A stretch of 64,000 nucleotides of DNA from Liolophura sinensis (Eukaryota; Mollusca; Polyplacophora; Chitonida; Chitonidae). Shown piece by piece: positions 36,601 through 49,106 of the stretch; position 1 is the first letter of the stretch, and each line of letters opens with the position of its first letter. Under the pieces are notes generated by a model that was not told the DNA's origin, ran no database searches, and worked only from the letters and a program-made list of their open reading frames with translations. Position numbers and translations under genes: made by a program. The stretch spans positions 4,406,501 through 4,470,500 of the forward strand of contig NC_088295.1 of the NCBI RefSeq assembly GCF_032854445.1. Reading direction: 5' to 3'.

Positions 36601-37488
36601 GGTTTAGTCCAGATACTTCTCAGTGAGACATTTCTACGCAATAGTCAGCTTCCACCACACAATCACAATACCTTGAGACAGTTCTCATCAGAGCTTATAG
36701 CTTACTCCAACGTTCACCCATTACCTCTGGTGCGACCTTTTATTCAGTGAATATGTTCTGTCTCAGGTTCAACCTTATATCCAGTGAATATGTTTTGATA
36801 TCGCGAATAATGGGTCCGTGCTACAGCAGACTTGTTTACAGCTGATGGCCCCGTGAACTCTCGCGGTGACGTAGTTTAAGTGTTACCGTGCATGAGGCGT
36901 GTTTACGGCTCATGTATTTTTATTGATGCAAACCATATACACATGTGACGTATATTTCTGGCGATGTGTGTTACTTTCTTGGTTGTCTTTACTGAAGCTT
37001 TTACCTTAATCTGTAGAGATACATGTATCGTCTCTGGATCTCATCATCTGAATTTGAGAATGCATTTACAGTTACTTTTGAAAATCGTCGATGTCCGCGT
37101 GTGAGTCAGATTTCTAAGGTTTACTGCCAACACTGAACATTAACCTTTAAGACTTATTTATGCCTTTTTTATCCGTATCACGCTTGAGCTTTATTTATTA
37201 CCCTCGTCCTCGTTCACACTGTGTGTAGGTGTGTGCTTTTAGTCACCCATTCCACGAGTTTCGCTTTAACTAAACAGCTGGGAGATATCTCATGTAATTT
37301 TGAAACATTCAGTTTGTTGCTTGGTAGTTCCAACAATGCTTTATTTAAGAGAATAGTATTAGTGTACGATTATATTTATAAACACAGATAAACTTGTACT
37401 TTGAAATATATACTTTTGTCTGACATTTGGTGAATGCAGCTTCATATCTCATGGATTTGCGTTTCACACGAGGTTTGTACACTTCATT
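36601..37488. other. Non-coding, nothing recognised
   Basis: Unique AT-rich sequence. Confidence 0.4.
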
Positions 37489-37637
37489 GCGTTATTTTGT
37501 CACCATTTGATCATTGCTCTATTTTGTCACCATTTGATCATTGTTCTGTTTTGTCATAATTTTATCACTGCTCTATTTTGTTTCCTTCTCATCTCTGCTC
37601 TGTTTTGTCACCATCTGATCATTGCTATATTTTACCG
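37489..37637. repeat. 27-bp minisatellite (about 5 copies)
   Basis: GTCACCATTTGATCATTGCT then CTATTTT, repeated with drift. Confidence 0.85.
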
Positions 37638-39010
37638 TTTCCCCAGCTAACTGGAAGCCCCTCTGACCATCTTATAATCACGCGCTGCTGACAGCTGTTC
37701 GTAGGTGGGCGTTCTCCCCGCACGTCCCTATAGATATGCACATATGAGTTCTTCATCCGAATAAAACTGATGTAGCTGACTTTCTACACGACCTGTTTTG
37801 AACGAAAGCGCAATTAGTTTTAAAATTTTTGGGGTAAAAAAATTATATAAAGGAATACAGACTCGTGGGAATGACTGTTAACAGGTTGCTTGACGAGCGA
37901 CCATATGCAGATTGGTTACATTTAAGGTACGGTGCTAAGGAACGTTCACGTCGAGATCGGAGACGAACTTTGAAATTTTGCTGGTTGACAACTGGGGTGC
38001 ATTGGGCTTATTGCATCATTGAAATATTGTGTCTCCCTGTGTCTCATTCAGATACACTCGACAGATCAGCTGCTTGTCAATCGTGCGCCGAAGTGTGAAT
38101 GGTGGTTGTAAGTTGATGTGCGCGTGGTAGCGACAGTCATGCTACACCGATAGAGCGCAACATAACAGTACAGTTTCAACCCGTCTAACAAACACTGCCG
38201 TTTATATTAGTGGGTAAGAAATCCGAACCGGAATTTATTATCACCAGAGTGCGAATGATAATGTACCATCCGATATATACGGCAACGATTTTAAGCGATG
38301 TATTGATTAACAGTTGTGATTGCAGTGTATGTAGTTGGACCCTGGCCTAATCATACACCTATATATACAATGTATCTTGTTCCAGTGAGCATCGCAACCC
38401 CTGTCCATTTGAACTTGAAGTTTGCATGGTGTACAAATTAAAGTCAGCTTTTACTCTGGGAACTAAAACCGTACGCACAAAGGAAGAGCCAGAGTTAATT
38501 TGCAGAAGAATATTAATGTAATAAACTTATATTTAAGAAAATCATAGCGGAAAACTTGTTGGAATGTTACCTGTTTTTTTTTTATTAAGCGAGTTGAAAG
38601 CCTTTAGTGAGTGAATAGACCTTTAGTATATGACACCACAAAGTATTTTTGTGGAATATAACACCTGCTTATAATCTCAACCAGCATATATTACAATTTC
38701 GGCCTGCCGAGAAATAGAGCTTCTATAAATATTCCATGGTCAAGTATCATATGAAATATTAGGACGAACATCATGGCCTGGTGTGCCATCGCAATCGTGA
38801 ACAAAGCCATGCCGCATTATAAAACTGCAGGCCCAATGGTATAACGCTTGACAAAACTAGAACCATGAGGTCAAACATTTTTGTCTTGACAAACTAGATT
38901 TCCGCCATGAACGTTTTTTTACGTTGTGGTTTTCATGCTCTTTCACAAAACATCCAGGGTCTAATAACCAAAGACATACGCAGACCACACTCTACCAAAT
39001 GCTCAATTGC
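37638..39010. other. Non-coding, nothing recognised
   Basis: A 77-codon frame at 37865-38098 has no recognisable features. Confidence 0.4.
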
Positions 39011-39175
39011 GACTTATATCTTGATCATATCCCAAAACAAATCCTACCCACGCCCGGTCCTAAGTTATCAAATGCCAAGCCAATCCTGCCCTTGTCCAGA
39101 CCAATCTGATCAAATCCCAAAGCAATCCTACTAATATCCGGTCCAGTGTGATCCCCATACCGGGTCCACCAAATG
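39011..39175. repeat. Degenerate CCAAAGCAATCCTAC repeats
   Basis: Three to four diverged units sharing CCCAAA(A/G)CAAATCCTAC and CCGGTCC words at about 40-50 bp spacing. Confidence 0.5.
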
Positions 39176-42064
39176 ACCGTTCACAGACATGGAGACAAAA
39201 CCGCCTTCTGCTGTAACCAACAATTCAAGCCCGCTCTGCTTTGCTGCCATCAATACGATAATTAAACCTATTTTCCTGCACACAAAATAGAAATTGAGGG
39301 TTTTGAGTTACACGAAGATATTTTCTATGGGAGCCAGTTACAATACAGCTTTATTGGGGGACGTGTGAGGCATTCTCTGATATCAGTTTTACGCCCTCCA
39401 GTCACACAATTCTCCATATCCTCGCCGTCAACTATAAGGCTGGGTATGACAGGAAGCCAAAGTTACCTGTGGGCCTGAGAACGATCTGCACCAAACACCG
39501 GGCTTATGTTCCGGGGTAATTTTCCGCCTAGGCAAAGAGGTTACCACCACCCATGTTACCAACAACACAGACTACTCGACCACGTTCATGTACCTTTATT
39601 TCTCCTACATATTCCCACGTCGCTCTCTCACCCCCATGTACAGATTCTGATTTTGAGTACGAGAAAGCTGTGCTTCAGACCCCTGACGTATGTTTGGGAA
39701 AAGAACTGCAGGTTGTGAAAGGTGTGCTTGTACTGAGCTATATAGGAGCACTCAGCTATAACCCAACTTCTAGTTCTACTTCAATTGGGCCTATTTAGTC
39801 GCCAGAAGTGCCGGTCACACATGGGGAGGCAGCAATTGTGGAAAGGAAGAGGAGAATTCAGCCTAATAGACTGTCTCTCTAGTCAATACTCTGACTTCTA
39901 CTTAATACCGCCACGTGCCTACAAAATTGACATGTAAGAAATACAAACATAGAACATGGCACGCATGGTCGCATTTCTGCGGTTGGCCTCTCTGGCTTTA
40001 CGCTTTTTCCTCACGAAGGATGGAAATAACGCGGTTGATTTCAGTGAGAATGTAAAACTTTCTGGAGTTGTATGCTTGGTTGTCAGAGTACCCGTATATA
40101 CTTGCACTGATAGCGAGAGTCATGTGGCAGCTGGCGAGCGGGCCTCCATCTCGCCCCCCCCCCCTACTCTCAATGCCCCAGAGCCTAACAACCACCCCAT
40201 ATTGGTAAGATGGGCTTTCTCTTCACCCTCAAAGCATTTTAATTTTCGCACAAATGTGGAAAAAATTGTTTTGTGGCTTCCTTGGGAAGCTGCAACCGTT
40301 TCCGCCTGCCACTTGTTCCACTTATAGGATTAGCAGGTCGACCTTATGACCCAGGTGATGCCTGGTTCTAGGGACCATGGTTGGTTACAGGGCAGCAGGA
40401 CACAGCTTGAGTTACAAGTTAGTTCTAACCCTTGCAATTTGTGGACAGTGTCCGTGTAGTGTTCAACTCAGTGAATGGTGATGTCCCAAATTTATATCTA
40501 TACCACATAGTGACCGATTTAGCATAGGGAATGGCTGCTCCATATTAGATTTTTTTATGTTCCTTGACACATTTGTCATTTTTACCTGATGGCAACCGTG
40601 TTCATCTAATGGCGTTTGCTGGCCACATTTCCGTCATACTGACTGTAAGTGACGGTCAGGTTAAAGTATAGGTACCTCGATTTAGCAATAGCTCGGGGCA
40701 GAACCGGGGTAGGACAACTACAACTTTGACCATTGATGGGCCAATCTGGAAACATTCACCTACAGATGGTGTGCAGTTTCTCCGGGCACCGTCGCACGAG
40801 GGACCACCATCCCAGCATTCCTTAGTCTAACCCACCTCCTTCGCCCCTCCGACTTTCCAATACTTCGCTTCACAGTTTACTCCTCATTGGTTATTAACAT
40901 AACACAGTCGGCTTCCAGAGGTGCTACTCTCATCGATTAGTGATAAAGCCGATTTTGTCCTTAAACCTGAAGCCTTCCTGTCGGGTAGTTGGTGCCCTGG
41001 CTGTGAATACTTGACACGCTGGTTCTATTGAGCATGCTACCGGGGCTGGGAGAGGTGTAAAGGGTCGGCCATTGATCCTCTCTTGTGTCAGACCGTACTC
41101 ATGCGGGCCACTGATTGACAGGCGCTTCTGAGAGTTGCACCGCCTGCCATATGCTTCTGCTGGGTTGGACAGACGGTCCCAGCCGCTGCCCGCTCTCCGT
41201 TGACGATCAGACGTTACTCACAAACGTCTTCTTACATATACACGGAACATAGCCCGTTATATGGTCGTACATGTACATTGGCCTACAGTCGGAAGTTGCG
41301 TGACACGTGACTGTGACACCCAATGTCACACGTCGCACATAGGTACACACTCCAGTTGTTTCAACGATTCATCTCTGTCAACACATTAGCTGTGATTATC
41401 TGAAAACTGGTCGGATATACATTGGTACGATTTCCTGTGAATTTAAATCGCATGCAAAATGCCGTTTAAGCTTTTCAGTCTTTAATAATGCTAATCTGAG
41501 ATGGGTAGCCGGATATTTATATGTGACGTTATAAACGGCTTATTCACATTCACGTAGCATGTAGGCTTATATTCACCCATAAGCTACGAACAAACTGTAT
41601 TTAGGTTACATTTTCCCTGTTATTGATTGCCTTGGACGGTGATTATTTATTTATTGATTGATTTATTCATTTATTTACTTGTCTAAGGACACAGGCCGTG
41701 GGATTTATTAGTTGAAACAATACTTAGATGCAAATTGGTTCTGGAACATTTATGTCAGTGTTATTTTTTGTGATTTGAGATAAAACTTGTTTCTTTACTC
41801 AAGTACATTTATACTTGTGACAAAGAATCAGGTGTGATACGTTTGGTCGGGATTCTTGTTTCAGGGTCACACTGTTTTGGGTCCAGATAACAAGTTACAG
41901 TGGACATTTAGAGAAGCGTTTCATATGGCGAGCTTTGCTTTTCCCTGTGTACAAGCCGTCTAGATGGCATGATAACCGCCTTTCCCTCACCCTTCTTTAC
42001 AACTATTGTCATTATAATTCCGGCACTGCACAGTAATATGTAGTTTCGTTCAAATCCCCCGCAG
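39176..42064. other. Unique intronic sequence; possible regulatory block near 41.1 kb
   Basis: 40960-41220 is GC-richer, repeat-free and holds TGATTGACAG at 41112-41121. A 123-codon frame at 39956-40327 shows no domain and contains a CCCC run. No gene called. Confidence 0.35.
41112..41121 (+). promoter_or_regulatory. PBX-MEIS/PREP decamer
   Basis: TGATTGACAG matches the established PBX-PREP/MEIS composite site exactly. It lies in a GC-richer unique block inside the Pax2/5/8 5' intron. Confidence 0.35.
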
Positions 42065-42289
42065 GGCTTGGGCCGACCCGGCTTACACGAAGCTATTCAC
42101 CAGGTTATTTCAACCACATTTATTTCCTGTATAGAACAGCCAGAGACCCAGGCTGGGCAGACGGTATTCTTAAAATGGGCTCCTCCGAGGGAGAGAAAAA
42201 AAACTGTAAACGCGTTGAGAATAAAGGAATGCGAGGGCCCGTTGGCGAGGATCTGGGTATTCCTGTCTCAGCGGGGTAGTTGTGTACTG
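42065..42289 (+). other. Exon-like open block (candidate only)
   Basis: A 75-codon frame, open throughout, lies between CCCCCGCAG (acceptor-like, ending 42064) and a donor CTG|GTGAGT (GT at 42290-42291), phase 0 at both ends. No domain is recognised and the phase does not match the Pax2/5/8 acceptor. It may be an unknown exon or chance. Confidence 0.2.
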
Positions 42290-42739
42290 GTGAGTGGACG
42301 GCCTCTGATTGCTATCTCCCTCATACCTGTAGGGAACACAAATCTGTCTTAAGTGTGTGTGGGGAGGGAGGACAAATTTGATGGATGGTCCAGGAGATAG
42401 GACGGCCTACTGCTCGTAAAGTCGTCACCCCTTCTTTTCACCCCTACCCAAACACTTGGAAAGCTAATTTGTATATGCTCAATTGAAATGTTTGTTCTGA
42501 ATTTTCTGATCATGTTCCCAAAAATCAAAGATGCTATGTGAAATGTTCAGTAGTCTGTCCAGCGCTCTGATCAAACATTACATTCGGTATCCAGTAATAA
42601 GAGATCTCATCTTCTTCCAGGAATTTGTAGTGAAAAATTATATCCTGTGATTGCTAGTAATCAGAATGCCAACTCGTGAATCCTTGACGTGCCATTCAAA
42701 TTTAATAAGTCTTAGATCAGGTTTCGTATCTTCGTATCA

Positions 42740-43065
42740 ATTGTGAGTGATGTCGTTGACAATAATATCTAGTGAATCTCTCCATTGACAATCATACTTA
42801 GTGAGTCCTTCCATTGCAAATCAAGAATAGTGGGTTCTTCCATTGCAAATCAAAAATTGGTGAGACCTGTCAATGGAAATCACATTTGGCGAGTTCCTCC
42901 ATTGACAATCATATTTAGTGAGTCCCAAAATTAACAATTATATCTAGTGTGTCGTTCCACTGACTATCATATTTAGTGAGTCCCTCCATTTACAATCGTA
43001 TCTAGTGAGTCCTTTTATTTACTGACAATCAAAATGAGTGAGTCCTAAAATTGACATTGGAAACC
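42740..43065. repeat. About 28-bp degenerate minisatellite
   Basis: About eleven units of CCATTGACAATCATATTTAG then TGAGTCCT with substitutions and small indels. Confidence 0.85.
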
Positions 43066-44235
43066 CAATAATATCCTTGAGAAATCGACAGGACAATATT
43101 TCTTTATTATTTAACTTTTGTGAATAAGTTTTGATATCCGCATAGCAAGAAGCTGATTGTCCAGGAACACAGGAACACAGGACAGACAATGACCAGTCAT
43201 TTTATCTGTGGACTAGAGCACTGGGGCATCTTCATTGCCGAGTAAATTAGGGCTATGTCCTTACATCGGCCACTGAGCTTGAATAGAGAAAGTAGCGGAA
43301 TAGGACGCCTTTTTTTTCTTTGTCTGTGGCTATGTTTACAAAAATTATAATGACAACAAACCTGTCGGCAAAAATAACTGGCAGTTACTTGCTAAATTGG
43401 GAAAGAAGTCATCTTTGTTTGCAGTTTTGGCAATACAATGCGTCTCAGGGAGAAAAACCAACTTGTGGTTGCCAGGGAGACATTTAAATTGCATTCATAG
43501 ATGTTCAGCGATGTTTTTTTTTTTAGTTTCGTGTTTTTTGTTCGCTTCAGATTAACTGGTTGTTTTTATCCGCAGTGGCTTTATTATAAAAGATGAGTTC
43601 CCCAGGTAATACAATCTGTCACGGTTGAGTGACTTCATGCTCTGCCCGTGTATAGATACGGGATGCTGACGTCTGCACACCTCACCTACTCCCCTCTATC
43701 TCTACCTATATACTGTCATTCTACGGTCTCGGTGCATGTGTATCACAGAGTTGAAAATGGAGAAATCTTACATTAAACGGCACCATGGATAGACTGAAAC
43801 AAGCAAGCTTTATTTGTGTACAACCTAGGAGTTCAGGCGTCGAAACAGACATTCGTGCTGCAGTCGCCGACCATAATGGAATTTCCAGGTCAATAACGGC
43901 AAAAGCAAATCCAAAAACAATGCCCGAAACAAACCGCTGAAAAAGTAAACAGGTATATTAGGTTAAAAATTAAGACCGATTCATGTACAGAGAAGTAGTC
44001 AGCTTTTCCCAATGAGGCTGGAGAGAGGCAAAAGATGTTAAAGGCGTATGCATTTAAATAGTATCAAAATCGTCTATATCATGCTGGTTTACAAGTTGCC
44101 GTTAACAAAAATATGTACCTCAGTGGGCTTTGATCGCAGCTATTCATACAAGCCTATCTAACCTGGAGATATCATTCAACCTAATGCATATATTGCCCCT
44201 TCACTCGGTTCAATTTATTTGTTTATATATAATAT
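43066..44235. other. Non-coding, nothing recognised
   Basis: No ORF or repeat that I can support. Confidence 0.4.
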
Positions 44236-44400
44236 ATTTTTAGGTTTAGTTTGCATTATACGACCAAAAATAAAGATATTTATTTATTTATTTGATCGGT
44301 GTTTTAAACTGTACTTAAGGATATTTAACTTATACGACGGCGGCCAGCGTTATGTGGTGAGGAAACCGGGCAGAGCGGGTTCAAACCGCAGCTCATCTTG
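44236..44400 (-). mobile_element. SINE-like copy with shared left flank
   Basis: The body matches the family (GGTGTTTTAAACTGTACTTA, CTTATACGACGGCGGCCAGC). The 45 bp to its left (TTTTTAGGTTTAGTTTGCAT then TATACGACCAAAAATAAAG) recur left of the 46.3-kb copy, so a longer unit was copied. Confidence 0.75.
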
Positions 44401-44635
44401 AAATCTCCAAATGCACCACGGGCCCAAACGCACTGTCACCGCAATTCCTATTAAATTTTAAATTGGGATAACTATCGGGAGAATTGTCAATATTGTATTC
44501 CGACAATCAGATGTGGAACCACGGAGTCTTAACCGAAAGGCATATGTGAGGGTTTGTGAGGATTGTATTAGTCAACAGGGTTGTGAGTTCACACTAGGGG
44601 GCCGTTCCATTCGCTCCCCGGTGGCCACTGGAGGA

Positions 44636-44745
44636 TACATGTATCACATGTGGGCTTTGTACATGTATCACAGTCACGTGTGTTGTATACATGTATCACA
44701 GCCATGTGCGTTGTATACATGTGTCGTAGTCACGTTTGTTGTATG
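44636..44745. repeat. 28-bp ACATGTATCACAGTCACGTG repeat (4 copies)
   Basis: TACATGTATCAC or TACATGTGTCGT starts at 44636, 44660, 44688 and 44716. Units contain CACGTG E-box-like palindromes. Confidence 0.85.
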
Positions 44746-46288
44746 CTGATCACATGTGATAAGTTTCTAGGTTGCCCCTAGAGGAGTCACGTTTTAGGAT
44801 TTGCATTATGGGTGTATAAAAATATCAAATGAGTTCTACTCCATGAAGGACGCCCCAGCATGCTCTCATGTTATCTCTGCTGAGTGCTGGCTACCCCAAG
44901 TTGAGGCTGGGTCTATATGTTCTGACATCGTCTATCAGTGAGCAAGCTAATGTGTTACACTCTCCTAATGTTTATATACCAACACTCACACAATTAGAGC
45001 TAGTTCAAAGCCGGACAATAGTCTGATATGTTGACGGTATTTATAGAACACATCATAACATAGAGAGTAGGCTGTGGGTGATAATAGGGCGGACCATCCA
45101 TAATGACTCTATGATAGGCCCGTTTGTACCAGCGGGGCACATAGGCGGCTGGTTTTCACTGGCTAAATTGATGGTTAACTAGTTAGCCTGGTAATTAAGA
45201 CATCGCTAGACAAGTGAAAAGTGTCACCCTTTTTGTGTGCCATTAAACTGCAACGCATTTCGGAAAGAGCTCTATTTATTTGTTCCATGCTTGATGCGGC
45301 CTAGAAATACCTATAGTTTTTACACGAAAAATTCCATCAAAAATAGACCCCAGTTTGTGCGATGTGCTCCAGCTGATCCCTCCTGTCATTCTTCCTTCAG
45401 GATATTCAGGCTCTGTCATGACATGCCAGGATATGCCTTACGCACAATAATGTTAACTCAGTTAATTCTAGTGGAACATAGACTGTTATGGAAGTATGTT
45501 CTTACGGCTTAAACATATTTGTGCTTAATTTTGATACTTGCATCGCAAACTCATTGAGATCAGTTGTTTCTCACTGATAGCAGAGAATGGCATTGTCTGG
45601 GATATATTTGTTGTTTACTATGCGCTTTGCAGTCTGAAGTGTAAGGGAGATAACCGCGTCCCTCACCACTTGCCGTTCCTCAGTTGGCCACGGAAGGTTG
45701 ACATGACGCTAGCGAAACTTCACGCACTCTGCAGGTTTGACTCATACTTGGTGCCTATCTTCCCGATGGACAATCCTAACCTGTACCTGCCTAAATAGAG
45801 TTGGCTGGTATCCAGGTACTAAAGTTGTTTTTGTCATATAGTTGATAATATACAATCTGAGGCTAAGCGCGATCTCTTACCCCATGCCGGGTCGCATTGT
45901 CGTCTCTGCACCGTCTGTCTTCTGGGCCCAGACCTGTGCCAGCATAGACAGTGGAACACAATAATCTTTGTACGGAATGGTCGTGGGGAACATTTGCGGG
46001 ACCAAAGAATCCAGATTAATTAACTGATAAATGTGTATGCCGTGTCGTGTTATTTTGTTGCGGGAAGGATCCAGGGTTATTCCCCTTGACCCGACGACCC
46101 CTCTCGATCGGCATTTTATTTTCATTCTAAATTACCGGCAGATGAAAGACACTTTTCAAGAAAAGATATTGTTTGAAATATAAGTTGATTAGGCAGTGAC
46201 GTGTAAAAAAGTAAAATAAACACTAACTAATAAAGAAATTAGCATGAATGATTCTCATCATATTAGATGCCGGTGGATTAATTTTTTA
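44746..46288. other. Non-coding, nothing recognised
   Basis: Frames at 45237-45512 and 45538-45798 have no family features. Confidence 0.4.
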
Positions 46289-46455
46289 GGTTTAATTTGC
46301 ATTATACGACCAAAAATAAAGATATTTATTTATTTATTTGATTGGTGTTTTACGCCGTACTCAAGAATATTTCACTTATACGACGGCGGCCAGCATTATG
46401 TTACGAGGAAACCGGGTAGCGCCCGGGGAAACCCACGACTACCCGCAGGTTGACA
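46289..46455 (-). mobile_element. SINE-like copy with shared left flank
   Basis: TTTAGGTTTAATTTGCATTA then TACGACCAAAAATAAAGATA, the same flank as at 44.2 kb, followed by GGTGTTTTACGCCGTACTCA and the family body, ending at CCCGCAGGTTGACAG. Confidence 0.8.
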
Positions 46456-46832
46456 GACTAAAAAATAAAAATATAATTTTTGGCTTTACCAAAAATTGTA
46501 GGCCACTCCCGACCGCTACATTGGCTGATCGTTTAATTCCAGCTTACAGGCATATATAATATGATTTTGATGTACCTGATGGATGTGTTCAGAGAAGTTT
46601 TTATTTAAACACGAATGTTGTGTGTACCTTTGAGATGAATGGGTCTGCTAATGATCTAGGCCATTTTTGACACTTGGTCCCAGTGGCAACGTCACTTCGT
46701 GTCAGACTCACCTTGCACATGCAAAAAGTCTGGTGTAAAATCAGTGGACACACGACACTTTGCACCGTGACCAGGTAAAGGCATAGCGCGACTAATGCAC
46801 TAATCCCGTGGATCAGGTGAAGCGTAGCTGAT

Positions 46833-46844
46833 GGGGGGGGGGGG
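46833..46844 (+). repeat. G12 homopolymer at duplication boundary
   Basis: Twelve consecutive G immediately before the first unit of the 3641-bp tandem duplication. Confidence 0.95.
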
Positions 46845-48108
46845 TTTACCAGGGAACGTTTATTCTTATACGCCAAGGTATTTTACAATGGCAAAATAAA
46901 TTAAGGAATGAATATTTAGCATGTTGTTTTATGATTGGGAAGATGGTGTTATATGTTATGTGACTTGTACTGGGTTTCCAAACTGTGACCTGAAATACCA
47001 TGATTCATCGTTCGACATTCCGGGCCTGTTTGCTGGCTGTTTAGTATGCAGTGATTAAGACAGAATCCCGCTGAAATCTTTATTGTCAGAGTAACAACGA
47101 GCCTCGGAACACTGGACCGGGCTAACTGATACCTTTGATGATGCATGGCTAATGACTTGTGAATTCTAAACAGAAACTATCCGGTTCGGATGACGAGGAC
47201 GTGGTATGTGGGGGCGATCTAACCAAGTCTATATCACATTCCCCAAATCAAGGAATCTTAGTGTCAAGGCCTAAATTAGCCAAAGAACGAAAGAGTGGGG
47301 CCCGAATATCGGTACGCGCACATCCAAAGAGTCTGCAGACCACATACCTATTAGTGTGTAGACAAGTTTTAAGTGTTGTAAACTGTGGAAATAAAACCTT
47401 GGGATGTCCACACATTCCGTGCATTTAATGTCAGATGAGAAAACAGAAGACATAAGCCATTCAGTCTTATAAAACTTAACGGTTCAGAAATTTAAGAGCG
47501 GCTGTGTTCGTTTAACTATACGAAGATGAAATCAGAAGATGAAATATCGAGATGAAATGCTGACGGGCTGATCTCGTATGTATATGTCTGTATAGCTATT
47601 AGCGTATGGCCAGTTAGAGTATGCAAAGTCCAATGCTGGCCACCTGTGGAAACGATTAGATGAGGATAAACGCCTGGGTAGCAGTACTTGCTGAGACCCG
47701 CGGCCTCATGAAGAAGATATCAGAGGCACCCCCTTGGTCCACGGATTGAGAAGGGGTACTAGATACTGTTGAAATTGCTACCCTAGAAAATGATCGTCCG
47801 CAGTGGGATCTCATTAGCGGCTTGATGCCCATTGCGTGCCGCTCCGACAAATGCTTGTTTACTAATCACCGGTAACTTGTGCATGAGACTTATTTTGTGA
47901 AGCGCTGGTCACAACATGCGGCTGAGCACGTCTTGTAGGCAAGAATTTAGCTTACATCATTGCGAACGTTTAAAGACGTGTACCCTTACATATCCGACAG
48001 AAACTCTGGCATATTTTTATGCCTATTAGAGTTGTGGTTTTAAAGGCTTGTAAATGTTTCCTTTAAATCTGCTTTAAAGCGCAACGTTTGTAGATAGTCT
48101 ATGTATCT

Positions 48109-48210
48109 ATGAAAACAGTTCTCGTGCTTTTGTTGTTTGTCTGCCAACCACAAAGTTTTCGGTACATAAATATTCATACTGCCGTACATGTGAGTTTAGA
48201 GTCGGTGTAG
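48109..48210 (+). CDS. Tiny signal-peptide-like ORF (candidate)
   Basis: 33 codons starting MKTVLVLLLFVCQPQS, which has the charge, hydrophobic run and small-residue pattern of a secretory signal peptide. CAT|GTGAGT inside could be a splice donor. It is repeated at 51750-51851 in the second duplication unit. It could be a first exon of a secreted protein, an upstream ORF of E1b, or chance. Confidence 0.15.
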   Translation: MKTVLVLLLFVCQPQSFRYINIHTAVHVSLESV

Positions 48211-48823
48211 CGTGGCCCTTTCAGTGCGGAATAAACCCAGCTCATATTGCTGCCTGTCGCCCACTTGGAGAATTTCACCTCGTGGACCTAACGACCATTT
48301 AGAAGGTCGACGTCTCAGACAGTTGTATAGTGTGAGAGAAGAGAAGGAATCAGGCAGACATGAGCTGACGACATTCTGGTCGTCTTAAGATTCCTGGCAA
48401 TATCCTGATCTGGTCCTGTTGGGATTATTGGGAGAAGAAACTCAGATACAAAGTTCCTGCTACATCCCGGATAAACTTTAACGCGGAGGGGAAGAAGGCG
48501 TGGACGGAGTCGTTACCACAGAAGGTTCCAGATTCCGATTGGACGCGCGAGGTACCTCAGCTTCCCTCACCCCCTTCAGCGACACCCCAGGTGGTCGAGG
48601 CGTAGATGATACGACCTTAACATGTATTTTGACAAAGCGACCTGTGACGGCCACTCGACACAAATCAACCGTATCCCAACTGATTAAATGCATTAACGCC
48701 TTTCTCGGTCACCGGGATGTTCGTGGTGACAGAAGCGACTCTGAGCTGATTAGACCTCGGATCATTCCTAACAAGCACTTGATACAGTAAATTAGTCGCG
48801 TTAAGTTTACAAGGAAGAGAGCT

Positions 48824-49106
48824 ATGTTGTACTTCAGCGAGCCAGTGCCTTACAACTTTTCCGCGACCTCTGCGTCTTCTCACGGCACTCACCAGCACTA
48901 CAAAACCGAGCTACCCCCTTCTCCCTCATGCTGCTATTACAGTAACAGGGCCCAAGGACCCCACCTCCCGGGACACGCTACCATTAGACCACAGTCGGGC
49001 TGTGTCAGGGTCGGGGATAATCTCGTAGGATACCCTCGGGCCGGCCACCCTTACACGAGCGTCGAATGTACGGGATTCCTGCACAAGCCACCCGGCAGAG
49101 CCAAAG
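48824..49106 (+). CDS. Pax2/5/8: Candidate alternative first coding exon of Pax2/5/8 (E1b, copy 1)
   Basis: Seen: ATG at 48824 is the first after an in-frame TAA at 48788-48790. The frame runs 94 codons to a consensus donor G|GTAAGA (GT at 49107-49108) in phase 1. Splicing to 61483 completes a GGC Gly codon and gives KPPGRAKG-HGGVNQ, with the Gly at paired-domain position 1 as in vertebrate Pax2 and Pax5. The peptide begins MLYFSEPVPYNF and is rich in Ser, His, Pro and Tyr, without a recognised domain. It is long for a Pax N-terminus, where fewer than 20 residues before the paired domain is common. The intron to the common exon would be 12376 bp. The exon lies inside the first unit of a 3641-bp tandem duplication. 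Alternatives: a first exon of an unrelated gene, or translation from elsewhere in the exon. Confidence 0.55.
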
